The notes beneath the pieces are model-generated. The model was not told the DNA's origin and ran no database searches. It saw only the letters and a program-made list of their open reading frames with translations. Shown here one piece after another: positions 8,602-16,166 of a stretch of 64,000 bases of DNA. The stretch comes from Mycobacterium gordonae (lineage in GTDB: Bacteria; Actinomycetota; Actinomycetes; Mycobacteriales; Mycobacteriaceae): the NCBI RefSeq assembly GCF_001417955.2, contig NZ_LKTM01000079.1, forward strand, positions 1-64,000, given 5' to 3'. A program made the translations under genes and the position numbers. The stretch's first letter is position 1, and the number at the start of each line of letters is the position of its first letter.

Positions 8602-9537
8602 GTGGGGCCACCGGTGGCAGGTTGTTGGCGAAACTGCCGAGACGTTCTCCGGAAGCCTCGTGCTGCCCTCGTCTTCGTCTTATTGGCGTCCATGGCAATA
8701 CCGTCGTCCTCGCCCCGGATCTACTCCCTGGCCGGTGCCGAACGACAGGTCGAACGACGCATCCTTGCCGCGCACGCCGATGTCGCTGTTTTCTTCCGCC
8801 CCCTCGGTGGTGGATCGGAGTGGTCTTACAAACCCGACGACACATTCCACGCCGCCAGCACCATGAAGGTGCCCGTCATGATCGAACTCTTCCATCAGGC
8901 GCGACAAGGCAAGCTCGCCCTCGATGATCCGCTCCTCATCCACAATGAGTTTTTTTCGCTTGTCGATGGATCTGCCTTTTACCTCGATCCTGGCAACGAT
9001 TCCGACGGCGACCTCTACAGGTCCGAAGGTCAGACCCGAACCCTTCGCGAATTGTGCGAACTGATGATTACGATGAGCAGCAATCTCGCAACGAATCTGC
9101 TTATCAAGAAGCTCGGCATAGAGAACATTCGCGCCACGGTTCATCTCCTCGGCGCGGACGGCATGAACGTGCTGCGCGGCGTCGAAGACAATAAGGCCTA
9201 CGACCTGGGTCTCAACAACACCACGACTGCGCGCGGACTGGCGATCCTGCTCACCGCAATCGCCCAGGGCAAAGTCGTCGACCCCGACTCATCACGCCAA
9301 ATGGTGGAAATCCTCAAACGCCAGCACATCAACGACGGCATTCCTTCCGGCCTGGACCCCACCATCCCGGTCGCCCATAAGACCGGCACCCTGAAAGGAA
9401 TTCACCACGATGCGGCAATCGTCTACGGGCGGCAACCCTTCGTACTTGTGATCCTCGTCCGAGGGATGACCAACAGTGAAGACAGCTCTGCCCTCATGGC
9501 CGACATCACCCGCGTGTTTTACCGAGCTACTCAATAA
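8602..9537 (+). CDS. Class A beta-lactamase-like serine hydrolase, secreted
   Basis: The protein is about 311 residues from GTG 8602. It has an N-terminal hydrophobic stretch (ALVFVLLASMAIP) and then penicillin-binding fold motifs in order: STMK (catalytic Ser/Lys), MSSN at the SDN position, and HKTGT. The usual E-x-x-L-N omega-loop Glu is not obvious; RGVEDNKAY is the nearest candidate, so it may be a peptidase/esterase-like member rather than a true beta-lactamase. Codon choice (TTT runs, AAT, CTCGAT) is less GC-biased than its neighbours, which suggests recent acquisition. No ribosome-binding site precedes the start, so the start is uncertain. Confidence 0.8.
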   Translation: MGPPVAGCWRNCRDVLRKPRAALVFVLLASMAIPSSSPRIYSLAGAERQVERRILAAHADVAVFFRPLGGGSEWSYKPDDTFHAASTMKVPVMIELFHQARQGKLALDDPLLIHNEFFSLVDGSAFYLDPGNDSDGDLYRSEGQTRTLRELCELMITMSSNLATNLLIKKLGIENIRATVHLLGADGMNVLRGVEDNKAYDLGLNNTTTARGLAILLTAIAQGKVVDPDSSRQMVEILKRQHINDGIPSGLDPTIPVAHKTGTLKGIHHDAAIVYGRQPFVLVILVRGMTNSEDSSALMADITRVFYRATQ

Positions 9538-9695
9538 CGGTCCGGGCGGGAAATTGGGCCCGACTACGAGGGTCAAAAGGCACTAGCTCCGTGACTCTTC
9601 GACCGCCGACACTGAGTAGCCAGGGTTGGAAGGCTGGCGACAACTCGGGTCCGTGGTGTTCGAAACCGAGAAGGGCCGCAGCGAAGGAGATTTCG

Positions 9696-12008
9696 GTGGA
9701 GGGCACGCCCGAACGCCAAGGGGGCGGTGAGGAACCGGACGCCGCCATCAGACCCGCCGCGGTTGCGCAGTCGAAGCGACGCCGCGCGCTCATAGCTGTG
9801 CTCGCGGTGACGACTGTCATCGCTTTGGTCGCCGCCGTGGTCGGCTTCGTCATGGCAGCCCAGGCCAAGCGAAGGGCGGATCGGAATCTTCGCCAGGCGA
9901 CCAGCCTTCGCCTGGTCGACGAAGCTCAGTCGATCCTGGCCCACGCCCGTGTTGGGAAGGACACTACGGCCTTCCAAGCGCTGGTCGCTGCGCAGCGACT
10001 TGCGCAGACGCCCGATGACGGCCCGTTACGCGTTGTGCTGGAGGACAACTCGCGGGCCATAAAGATCATCGAGACATTGCTCGAGCCGCCCAATGCAGTC
10101 AACGCGGTCGCATTCAGCCGCGATGGCCAGCGGATTGCCGCGGGCGATGACCTTGGCGTGTCGTTGTGGAACGCCCAAACCGGCGAACCAGTCGGCGAGC
10201 GGTCGAACCTCAACGACGTCCGAGCGGTGGTGGTTAGCCCTGATGGCACGCGCGCCGTCGCCGTCCTTCGGAACACCGCGCAGGTGTTGGACGCCCAGAC
10301 CGGCCATCCGATCGGCGATCCGCTGAAGGTCAAGAGTCCTGTGCTGGCGTTCAGCTCGGACAATGCGCGGATAGCGTGCGGCGGCGATGACGGCACCATT
10401 CAGATTTGGGATGTCAACACCAGTCAAACCGTCGGCAAACCTCTGGTAAGGCACCAGGATTCGGTCCTCGCCGTGGCATTCAGCCCCGACGGTAGCCGGA
10501 TCGTTTCCGGCAGTGCGGACAAGACCCTGCGAGTGTGGGATGTGGCCACCGGCCAGCCCATCGGTCAGCAAATGACCGCGGGCTCGGTTCGCAGTGTGGC
10601 ATTCAGCCCCGACGGCACGCGAATTGCCTCCGGCAACAGCGAGGGCACCATCCAGTTGTGGAACGCCGATGCGAGCCAGGCGGTCGGCTTACCGATGACC
10701 GGCCACAAGGGGAACGTGTACAGCGTGGCGTTCGGACCCGACGGCAGGCGGATCGCATCTGGGGGCGAGGACATGTCCGTGCGGTTATGGAATGCCGACA
10801 CCGGCCAGCCCATCGGCCGCCCGTTTATCGGCCACCAATGGACCGTCGGGACAGTGGCGTTCAGTCCCGACGGCAAGCGGGTCGCCTCCGGCAGCGGCGA
10901 TAGGACCATCCGAATTTGGAATGCCGAACCAGTTCCGATGGTTGGCCAGGTGCTGACCCCGCCCGGCTGGACCCCGCTGCCCCCAGGAACGGTAACGGAG
11001 GTCAAAGTCGCGGTCAGTCCCGACGGCGCGTGGATCGCCTCCGGCGGTGACGGCATCGCGCGGTGGGACCCAACCACTGGTCAACCCGTCAGCGCCCCGC
11101 TCACCGAATACGGGCGCTTCGTGGCGTTGAGCCGCGATGGTAAGCGGATCGCCGCGAGCGGTGACGGAAAGACACATGTGTTGGAGGTGGCCACCGGTCG
11201 ACCCGTCGGCAGGCCCATAGAGAGCTGGGACGTGCGAAGCGTCGCCTTCAGCCCGGACGGTACGCGGCTCGTCTCGGGCGGTGACGACAAGACCGTGCGG
11301 CTGTGGGACGTGGCGACCGGCCAACAAATCGGAAACCCCATGACAGGCCACAGTTCTGACGTGAAGGGCGTTGCATTCAGCCCGGACGGCACGCGCATCG
11401 CTTCGGGCAGTAGCGACGGTGTGCGTTTGTGGGACGTGGCGACCGGCCGGCAAATCGGTGACGCGATGAACATCTCCGGCCACGAAACGCGCGGTGTCGA
11501 GAGTGTCGCGTTCAGCCCCGACGGCAGGCGGATCGCCTCTGGCGAGGTTCTCACCACAGGCGACACGGTGCGCCTATGGGACGCTGCTACCCGCAAGCCC
11601 GTGGGCCGGCCGATGACGGCGAACACGTTGACGAGTTATCCGGGCCTGGTTCTGTACAACATGAGCGTGGCGTTCAGCCCCGACGGCAAGCGCATCGCTT
11701 CGACTGCGTGGGACCGCACCGTGCGGTTATGGAACGCGGACACCGGACAACCGGTCGGTGCTCCGCTCAGAGGCCACGTGGAGGACGTGACCAGCGTGGC
11801 TTTCAGCCCCGACGGATCTTTCCTCGTGTCCGGAAGTGAGGACGGGACCGTGCGGTTGTGGCTCAACTATTACGACGCAGCATCGGCAATGTGCGCCAAA
11901 CTCTCCACCAACATGAGCCGCCGGCTGTGGCAGGCCTGGGTGTCACCCGATATCGACTACACCGAGGCCTGCCCGGGACTTCCGATCAAGAAGGAGTACG
12001 AGTGGTAG
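9696..12008 (+). CDS. Membrane-anchored protein with 14 WD40 repeats (nSTAND-type C-terminal half), copy 1
   Basis: GTG 9696 is chosen because GAAGGAG lies 7 bp upstream and the resulting N terminus aligns with copy 2; a longer frame from 9591 is unlikely. The 770-residue protein has about 31 cytosolic residues, one membrane helix ([20 protein letters not shown]), a linker ([17 protein letters not shown]) and then 14 VAFSPDG..IASG....LW repeats, enough for two seven-bladed propellers, most likely outside the cell. It ends in a conserved [11 protein letters not shown]...EACPGLP tail. This is the C-terminal half of mycobacterial nSTAND/WD40 signalling proteins without their NTPase domain. Ligand unknown. 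Confidence 0.85.
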   Translation: MEGTPERQGGGEEPDAAIRPAAVAQSKRRRALIAVLAVTTVIALVAAVVGFVMAAQAKRRADRNLRQATSLRLVDEAQSILAHARVGKDTTAFQALVAAQRLAQTPDDGPLRVVLEDNSRAIKIIETLLEPPNAVNAVAFSRDGQRIAAGDDLGVSLWNAQTGEPVGERSNLNDVRAVVVSPDGTRAVAVLRNTAQVLDAQTGHPIGDPLKVKSPVLAFSSDNARIACGGDDGTIQIWDVNTSQTVGKPLVRHQDSVLAVAFSPDGSRIVSGSADKTLRVWDVATGQPIGQQMTAGSVRSVAFSPDGTRIASGNSEGTIQLWNADASQAVGLPMTGHKGNVYSVAFGPDGRRIASGGEDMSVRLWNADTGQPIGRPFIGHQWTVGTVAFSPDGKRVASGSGDRTIRIWNAEPVPMVGQVLTPPGWTPLPPGTVTEVKVAVSPDGAWIASGGDGIARWDPTTGQPVSAPLTEYGRFVALSRDGKRIAASGDGKTHVLEVATGRPVGRPIESWDVRSVAFSPDGTRLVSGGDDKTVRLWDVATGQQIGNPMTGHSSDVKGVAFSPDGTRIASGSSDGVRLWDVATGRQIGDAMNISGHETRGVESVAFSPDGRRIASGEVLTTGDTVRLWDAATRKPVGRPMTANTLTSYPGLVLYNMSVAFSPDGKRIASTAWDRTVRLWNADTGQPVGAPLRGHVEDVTSVAFSPDGSFLVSGSEDGTVRLWLNYYDAASAMCAKLSTNMSRRLWQAWVSPDIDYTEACPGLPIKKEYEW

Positions 12009-12428
12009 GTAGGCCGCTGCAGTTCGATGTTCGCATCCGGGTTTGCGCTGAGCATAAACCATTGTCCGGTAACGGTTATCAGGCCGCGGCCGCGTAACGA
12101 GATGCTTTTTGCGCAACTAAGGCGGTACACACGGCCGTATCGAGGACTGATCGGGGTCCTTATGTTGTTCTTTGTGCGCGGCGAACCGGCCAGGCCCGCT
12201 GACGGCCAAACGTCCACCAGGGGAATCGATTTGAGTGGTGCGACGGCCCGGCGCCGATGACGCCGTCGCCGGTCGTCAGGGTGAAAGCGGGCGCCGTGCC
12301 GCACGGGTGAAGGCGCCCGCCGCGAATGGACCTTTGTCCTCTTCTTTGGTGCCGAAGGTGCCTATCAAGTGTGGCCAGGCGCGCCTTATGGTGAGTCGGC
12401 TGATGGGCTGGACAGTCGGGAGGGCTCG
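12009..12428. other. 420-bp stretch without an intact gene; possible ABC-exporter N-terminal relic at 12102-12173
   Basis: No complete gene was recognised. From ATG 12102 about 24 codons read LFAQLRRYTRPYRGLIGVL, which resembles the start of ABC exporter proteins (LLRRYLRPYRGLL type), before the frame loses similarity. If real, it is a truncated remnant. The rest shows no promoter or RNA signal that I can support. Confidence 0.35.
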
Positions 12429-13439
12429 ATGGCCGAGACCTCGTGTGAGCGCTACCCAGAGTCCGCCGCGCCACCGCGCCGTCGGGCCGGTCGCGCCGGC
12501 ATCCTTGCCGCTGTGCTGGTCGTCGTGGTGTTCGCATCGATCGTGGCCGTCATCGTCTACTCGCGCCGGTCCGCAGAAGAATCGACAGCCGAACCCATCG
12601 GCCCCCTCGATGGCACTTTTAGTGCTGAATTCGGCCCGCGGACTGACATCTTCGGCAACGCCTATCAGGGGAATGTGGTGACTGAAAATTATGACGGGCC
12701 ATGGTCAATCCGGTCCATGTGTCGTGCTAATGGCTGTCTGGCGACCGCATCTTATGGTCGGCAGAATTCCAAGTTGTCGAGTTTGGTGTTCGACGAGATC
12801 GACGGACGATGGCTGGCGGTCGCGGTGACGCCGGGCACGTGTGACACGGTCGGCACCGATGTTTGGCTGATCTTTACGCTGCAACCCCGTCCCGATGGAA
12901 CATTGGCCGGCGAATATCTCGAGGTCCCTCAAATCCAATGCGGCGTCCCCGGTATTCGGGGATCGAGCCTGCCCGCCAAGCAAATCCTGACACTCAGGCG
13001 CACCGGAAACGTCGACTCGAATGTTCAGGTAGGTGACAACGAAACACAACCACCGCGACACGCGTCCCCTGCCCAGGGACTACACGGTCAATACCTGGAG
13101 ACAATGCAACAAGAAACGGGCACCTACACCCGCAGCAATACTGTCAAGACGTATTGTGTCCGCACCGGCGACCACTGCATAAGCCTCGTCTACACCGCCC
13201 TCGACTTTACGCCGCTGGTTTTTGCGGGCCAAAAATGGACCGTGAATTTTGAACGCGGCATGAGATGTGCGAGTGGTGGCGCGGGGCGTTATACGGACAT
13301 CCGGGAATTCCCGTTGCCCCCTGCGCCGCAGGATCCGATTCCCGTCCTCACGGGGCGCGCCCACCAACAGGTGACCGGCGGTACCCCCTGCGACAGCGTC
13401 TACGACTTCGACGACAAATTCGAACGCACTGGAGAATGA
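12429..13439 (+). CDS. Kinase-less sensor domain of mycobacterial Ser/Thr-kinase type, membrane-anchored
   Basis: ATG 12429 is preferred over 12369 because GGGAGGG lies just upstream; it gives 336 residues. After about 20 cytosolic residues comes one membrane helix (ILAAVLVVVVFASIVAVIVY). The external part has paired repeats: PLDGTFSAEFGP, WSIRSMCRANGCLATAS, VFDEIDGRWLAV and FTLQPRPDGTLAGEY, then LHGQYLETM, CVRTGDHCISL and a terminal FDDKFERTG. This is the ectodomain seen at the C terminus of many mycobacterial Ser/Thr kinases, with paired cysteines. No kinase domain precedes it here, so it may act as a decoy, co-receptor or accessory sensor. Confidence 0.75.
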   Translation: MAETSCERYPESAAPPRRRAGRAGILAAVLVVVVFASIVAVIVYSRRSAEESTAEPIGPLDGTFSAEFGPRTDIFGNAYQGNVVTENYDGPWSIRSMCRANGCLATASYGRQNSKLSSLVFDEIDGRWLAVAVTPGTCDTVGTDVWLIFTLQPRPDGTLAGEYLEVPQIQCGVPGIRGSSLPAKQILTLRRTGNVDSNVQVGDNETQPPRHASPAQGLHGQYLETMQQETGTYTRSNTVKTYCVRTGDHCISLVYTALDFTPLVFAGQKWTVNFERGMRCASGGAGRYTDIREFPLPPAPQDPIPVLTGRAHQQVTGGTPCDSVYDFDDKFERTGE

Positions 13440-13442
13440 ATT

Positions 13443-14615
13443 GTGAAAAGCCCGGCCCTCTTCCCCAGCCTCGTTAGGCTGCAACGCCGACCCACTCGCC
13501 AACACCACCCGTTGTGCTCCGGCGTGCTCGCGTTCATCGCAGCCGTCGTGCTCGCGGTGGTCCTGGCCGGATGCCGGGGCTCGACCGAAGGCCAGGCTTC
13601 GTCGGCGAGTTCCCCGCCGGCTGCGCCGTCGACAAGCAAGCCCGATCCCAATGGGGCAGGTCCTTACACCGTCGCGGCCACCATATCCGTCGAAGGCGGC
13701 GCGTTCGGCCTGGCGGTGGACCCGGGCACCCACACCATCTACGTCGCCAACGCTGACAACACCGTGTCGGTGATCGACGGGGCGACGCGCAGTGTGACCG
13801 CTACCGTGCCCGTCGGCAAGAGCCCAGTCGACCTGGGGGTGGACTCGAACACCCACACCCTCTATGTCGCCAGCTTGGACAACACGGTGTCGGTGATCGA
13901 CGAGGCCACCCGCACCGTGACCGCCACCGTGCCCCTCGGCAAGAGCCCTGTCGACTTAGCGGTGGACTCGAGCACCCACACCGTCTACGTCACAACCGGA
14001 CGCATGTGCGGCAATGCAGGGTTCTGCTACGGCGACGGCACAGTTTCGGTCATTGACGGGGCGTCGCGAACCGTCGTCGGCGCCGTGTCCCTCGAAAATG
14101 GTGACGCAACCGACGTGGCGGTGGACCCGCGCACCCATGCCGTCTACATCAGCACGTTCGGCGGCGTGGCAGTGATCGACGGCGCGAAGCGCACCGTCAC
14201 CGCGACCGTTCCCATCGAAGGTCCTCATCCGGACAACCTGGCAGTGGACCCGGCAACCCACACCGTCTACGGCACCGCGGGCGACGGCGTGTCGGTGATC
14301 GACGGGGCGACACACACCGTCACCGCCAACATGCCCTTGCACGTCGACAGCGGTTCGATGCACTCGTACCCGTACGACCTGGCGGTGGACCCAGGCACCC
14401 ATACCCTCTATGTCACCTACGGCTACAACGACACATTGTCCGTGGTTGACGGAGCGACGCGCACCGTCACCGCCACCCTGCAGCTGCACACCGGCAAGGA
14501 AACGCTGCACATGCTGGCAGTGGACCCGGGCACCCATACTGTCTACGTCAGCAGCCCTGTGTACGGCGCCAACCAAGGCAGCGCCACAGTGTTGGTGATC
14601 GAACATCGATCGTAG
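13443..14615 (+). CDS. YVTN-type seven-bladed beta-propeller lipoprotein
   Basis: GTG 13443 starts 4 bp after the previous stop, so the two genes are probably co-transcribed. The 390-residue protein has a signal peptide with lipobox LAGC near residue 44, a low-complexity Ser/Pro linker, then seven roughly 40-residue repeats of the form LAVDPGTHT.YV....VSVIDGATRTVTATV. That matches seven blades of a YVTN/NHL-like propeller displayed on the outer face of the membrane. Repeat 3 has an insertion with two cysteines. Ligand unknown; by position it may work with the upstream sensor domain. Confidence 0.85.
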   Translation: MKSPALFPSLVRLQRRPTRQHHPLCSGVLAFIAAVVLAVVLAGCRGSTEGQASSASSPPAAPSTSKPDPNGAGPYTVAATISVEGGAFGLAVDPGTHTIYVANADNTVSVIDGATRSVTATVPVGKSPVDLGVDSNTHTLYVASLDNTVSVIDEATRTVTATVPLGKSPVDLAVDSSTHTVYVTTGRMCGNAGFCYGDGTVSVIDGASRTVVGAVSLENGDATDVAVDPRTHAVYISTFGGVAVIDGAKRTVTATVPIEGPHPDNLAVDPATHTVYGTAGDGVSVIDGATHTVTANMPLHVDSGSMHSYPYDLAVDPGTHTLYVTYGYNDTLSVVDGATRTVTATLQLHTGKETLHMLAVDPGTHTVYVSSPVYGANQGSATVLVIEHRS

Positions 14616-14635
14616 TTTGTATCGCCGTAGGAAGC

Positions 14636-15239
14636 TCACCTGTTGCGCGTCCACCAGTCATACAAACCGGCGAGATCGGGTCCTTCGGCGATGCTGAGGA
14701 GCCGGTCGGAGTCCCGCGTCCACATGATGGATTTCGCCTCGGCGTTGCCGTGCACCGGGCCGTAGACCTTGCCGCACACCATCCAGCCGGCAACCTTGTC
14801 TGGCGCGCGATTCTCATGCCAGGTCGCCGCGGCCGCGGGACCGGTTCCCTGCTGGCCAGGGCACGGTAGGAACCACCAATAGGCCTGGCGGCTGGCATTT
14901 TTCTCCCCCGAGAACGCCTTATCCAGCTTTTCGTTATCCGCGTAGAGCCTGTAGTAGGCGTAGGTTGGGCCGCCAGGCAGGGAGTTGTCCCGACATTCAA
15001 GGGCGGCTAGGGCAAGCATCGACTGCGCCACTCCCGTGGGTGACGACTGATTGTTCGGCGACTGGCACGAGGCGGGGTCATAACCAGCTGGCAGCACGCT
15101 TCTCAGCTGTTCTTCGGGGCCGGCACCGGCCGTGGAAGCGGCACCAATGGCGGTCGTCGCAACGGCTCCCACCACCGCAAGGGCTCGGATTGCCAAACCC
15201 CGCAATGGATTAGATGCTTTCCACACGGTACGAGCCATT
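14636..15239 (-). CDS. Secreted protein resembling an STPK ectodomain
   Basis: The frame extends to 15325, but ATG 15239 gives a clean signal peptide (MARTVWKAS, then a hydrophobic core, AGA cleavage region) and about 200 residues. The mature part has LRSVLPAGYDPASC, ALECRDN, GGPTYAYYRLY, FLPCPGQQG, VCGKVYG and a terminal DLAGLYDWW, a pattern I associate with extracellular domains of mycobacterial Ser/Thr kinases. Here it is free, without kinase or membrane anchor. Four cysteines suggest two disulfides. It converges on the propeller lipoprotein gene. The family attribution is from memory and should be tested by profile search. Confidence 0.6.
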
Positions 15240-15323
15240 CTCTGTGGAATCGCGCCCGTCCAACCGGTGGGGCGATCTCGCTGTGACGGGTTGCGGCGCG
15301 AGATCGCGAAATCCATTATCTGC

Positions 15324-15352
15324 AACTGCTAGTCGGGACTGGACTAGCAGTT
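15324..15352 (-). terminator. Stem-loop overlapping the stop of the Cys-rich mini-protein gene
   Basis: AACTGCTAGTC (15324-15334) pairs perfectly over 11 bp with GACTAGCAGTT (15342-15352), with a 7-nt loop. On the minus strand the distal arm carries the TAG stop of the Cys-rich gene. There is no long U tract, so it may be a weak terminator or an mRNA-stabilising hairpin between two minus-strand genes. Confidence 0.5.
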
Positions 15353-15553
15353 CTTCAGGCAATTGGTCAGGCACGAGAGCTGTGAGGAGGTGCGGCAGTA
15401 GACGTCCCCGCAACAGCGTTCGTAACAGGTGTCGCTGCAACTACTACTTTCTTCACTGCAGGGCCGGTCGGGGTCAGGGTCGGCGATGGCTATGGGAGCA
15501 AATCCCAGCGCGGCCGCCGCGACGGCCGCTGCGGCAAGTAATGAGCGAATCAT
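15344..15553 (-). CDS. Cys-rich secreted mini-protein
   Basis: The 69-residue product has a typical Sec signal peptide (MIRSLLAAAAVAAAALG...AIADP, cleavage near residue 24). The mature part is about 45 residues with nine cysteines, including CSDTCYERCCGD and a C-terminal C-x3-C-x3-C arrangement. That density suggests a disulfide-knotted peptide or a metal-binding protein. The odd number leaves one Cys free or allows dimerisation. I recognise no family. The coding signal is the signal peptide plus non-random Cys spacing; the ribosome-binding site is weak. It is followed by a hairpin at its stop codon. Confidence 0.65.
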   Translation of the reverse strand: MIRSLLAAAAVAAAALGFAPIAIADPDPDRPCSEESSSCSDTCYERCCGDVYCRTSSQLSCLTNCLKNC

Positions 15554-15915
15554 AGGAGCGAATTTTCTCGTTAAGGTGATGTCCCGCTAGGGCCTTTCGT
15601 CCCTGATGGGGCGTCGGCGTTACTTTGATCAGAAGCAGAATGGCCGTCCACCAGTCTTCGACGAGAACAAGTTTCGATTCGTTTGTCCACCCCACGGCGA
15701 GGTCGGCCCCGCGGACCTGTGGCCGATATTGGGGTCTTAAGGCTCTGCACGGTCGGTTCAAAAGGCTCTTCTCGAACAGCACTGGGATGCGGGAACGTGG
15801 CGTCTCGGGAATTCACGGCCGGCACCAGAAAGATTGGGGGCGGCTGCCGGGTTGTGCACAGCGGTGACCTAACCCGTGGAATCCGCGAATCGGTTGCTTC
15901 TGAGAGGAGCGGAAT
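15554..15915. other. 362-bp intergenic stretch, no gene recognised
   Basis: Frames here (minus 15571-15825 and plus 15625-15946) have no recognisable composition, motif or ribosome-binding site, and run across each other. The stretch must hold the divergent promoters of the Cys-rich gene (minus) and the mini-lipoprotein (plus), but I cannot place them. Confidence 0.5.
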
Positions 15916-16110
15916 ATGTTCCGGCGCTGGCTATTCGTCTTCGTGACAACGATTTTGGTGGCTGCCTGTGGCAATTCGCGAAGCGCGGGATCGACGACGA
16001 TTCCGGAGCCGACGCCCTACTGCGTTTCCTGCCCTGGGACCGGCTATCACTGCGAGCACAATCCCGAGACATGCGTGCCCGACAAGACATCGACGACAAA
16101 GCCGAAGTAG
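15916..16110 (+). CDS. Cys-containing mini-lipoprotein
   Basis: AGAGGAG lies 6-12 bp before ATG 15916. The 64-residue product starts MFRRWLFVFVTTILVAACGN, a short lipoprotein signal with lipobox VAAC, leaving roughly 47 mature residues. The tail contains four further cysteines (YCVSCPGTGYHC and ETC), a pattern suited to metal binding or two disulfides. No family recognised. It ends 57 bp before WD40 copy 2 and is probably co-transcribed with it. Confidence 0.65.
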   Translation: MFRRWLFVFVTTILVAACGNSRSAGSTTIPEPTPYCVSCPGTGYHCEHNPETCVPDKTSTTKPK

Positions 16111-16166
16111 TCATCGAGGCAGACGCATGCGACGGGGTATGCACATTGCTGTGAAGGAGATGTTCC

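Noticed and set aside
9572-9585. Third DosR-like box before WD40 copy 1
   Set aside because: Two mismatches at specified positions, so it was not listed as a feature.
15571-15825. 84-aa minus-strand frame upstream of the Cys-rich gene
   Set aside because: Low-complexity composition, no start signal and no homologous features recognised.
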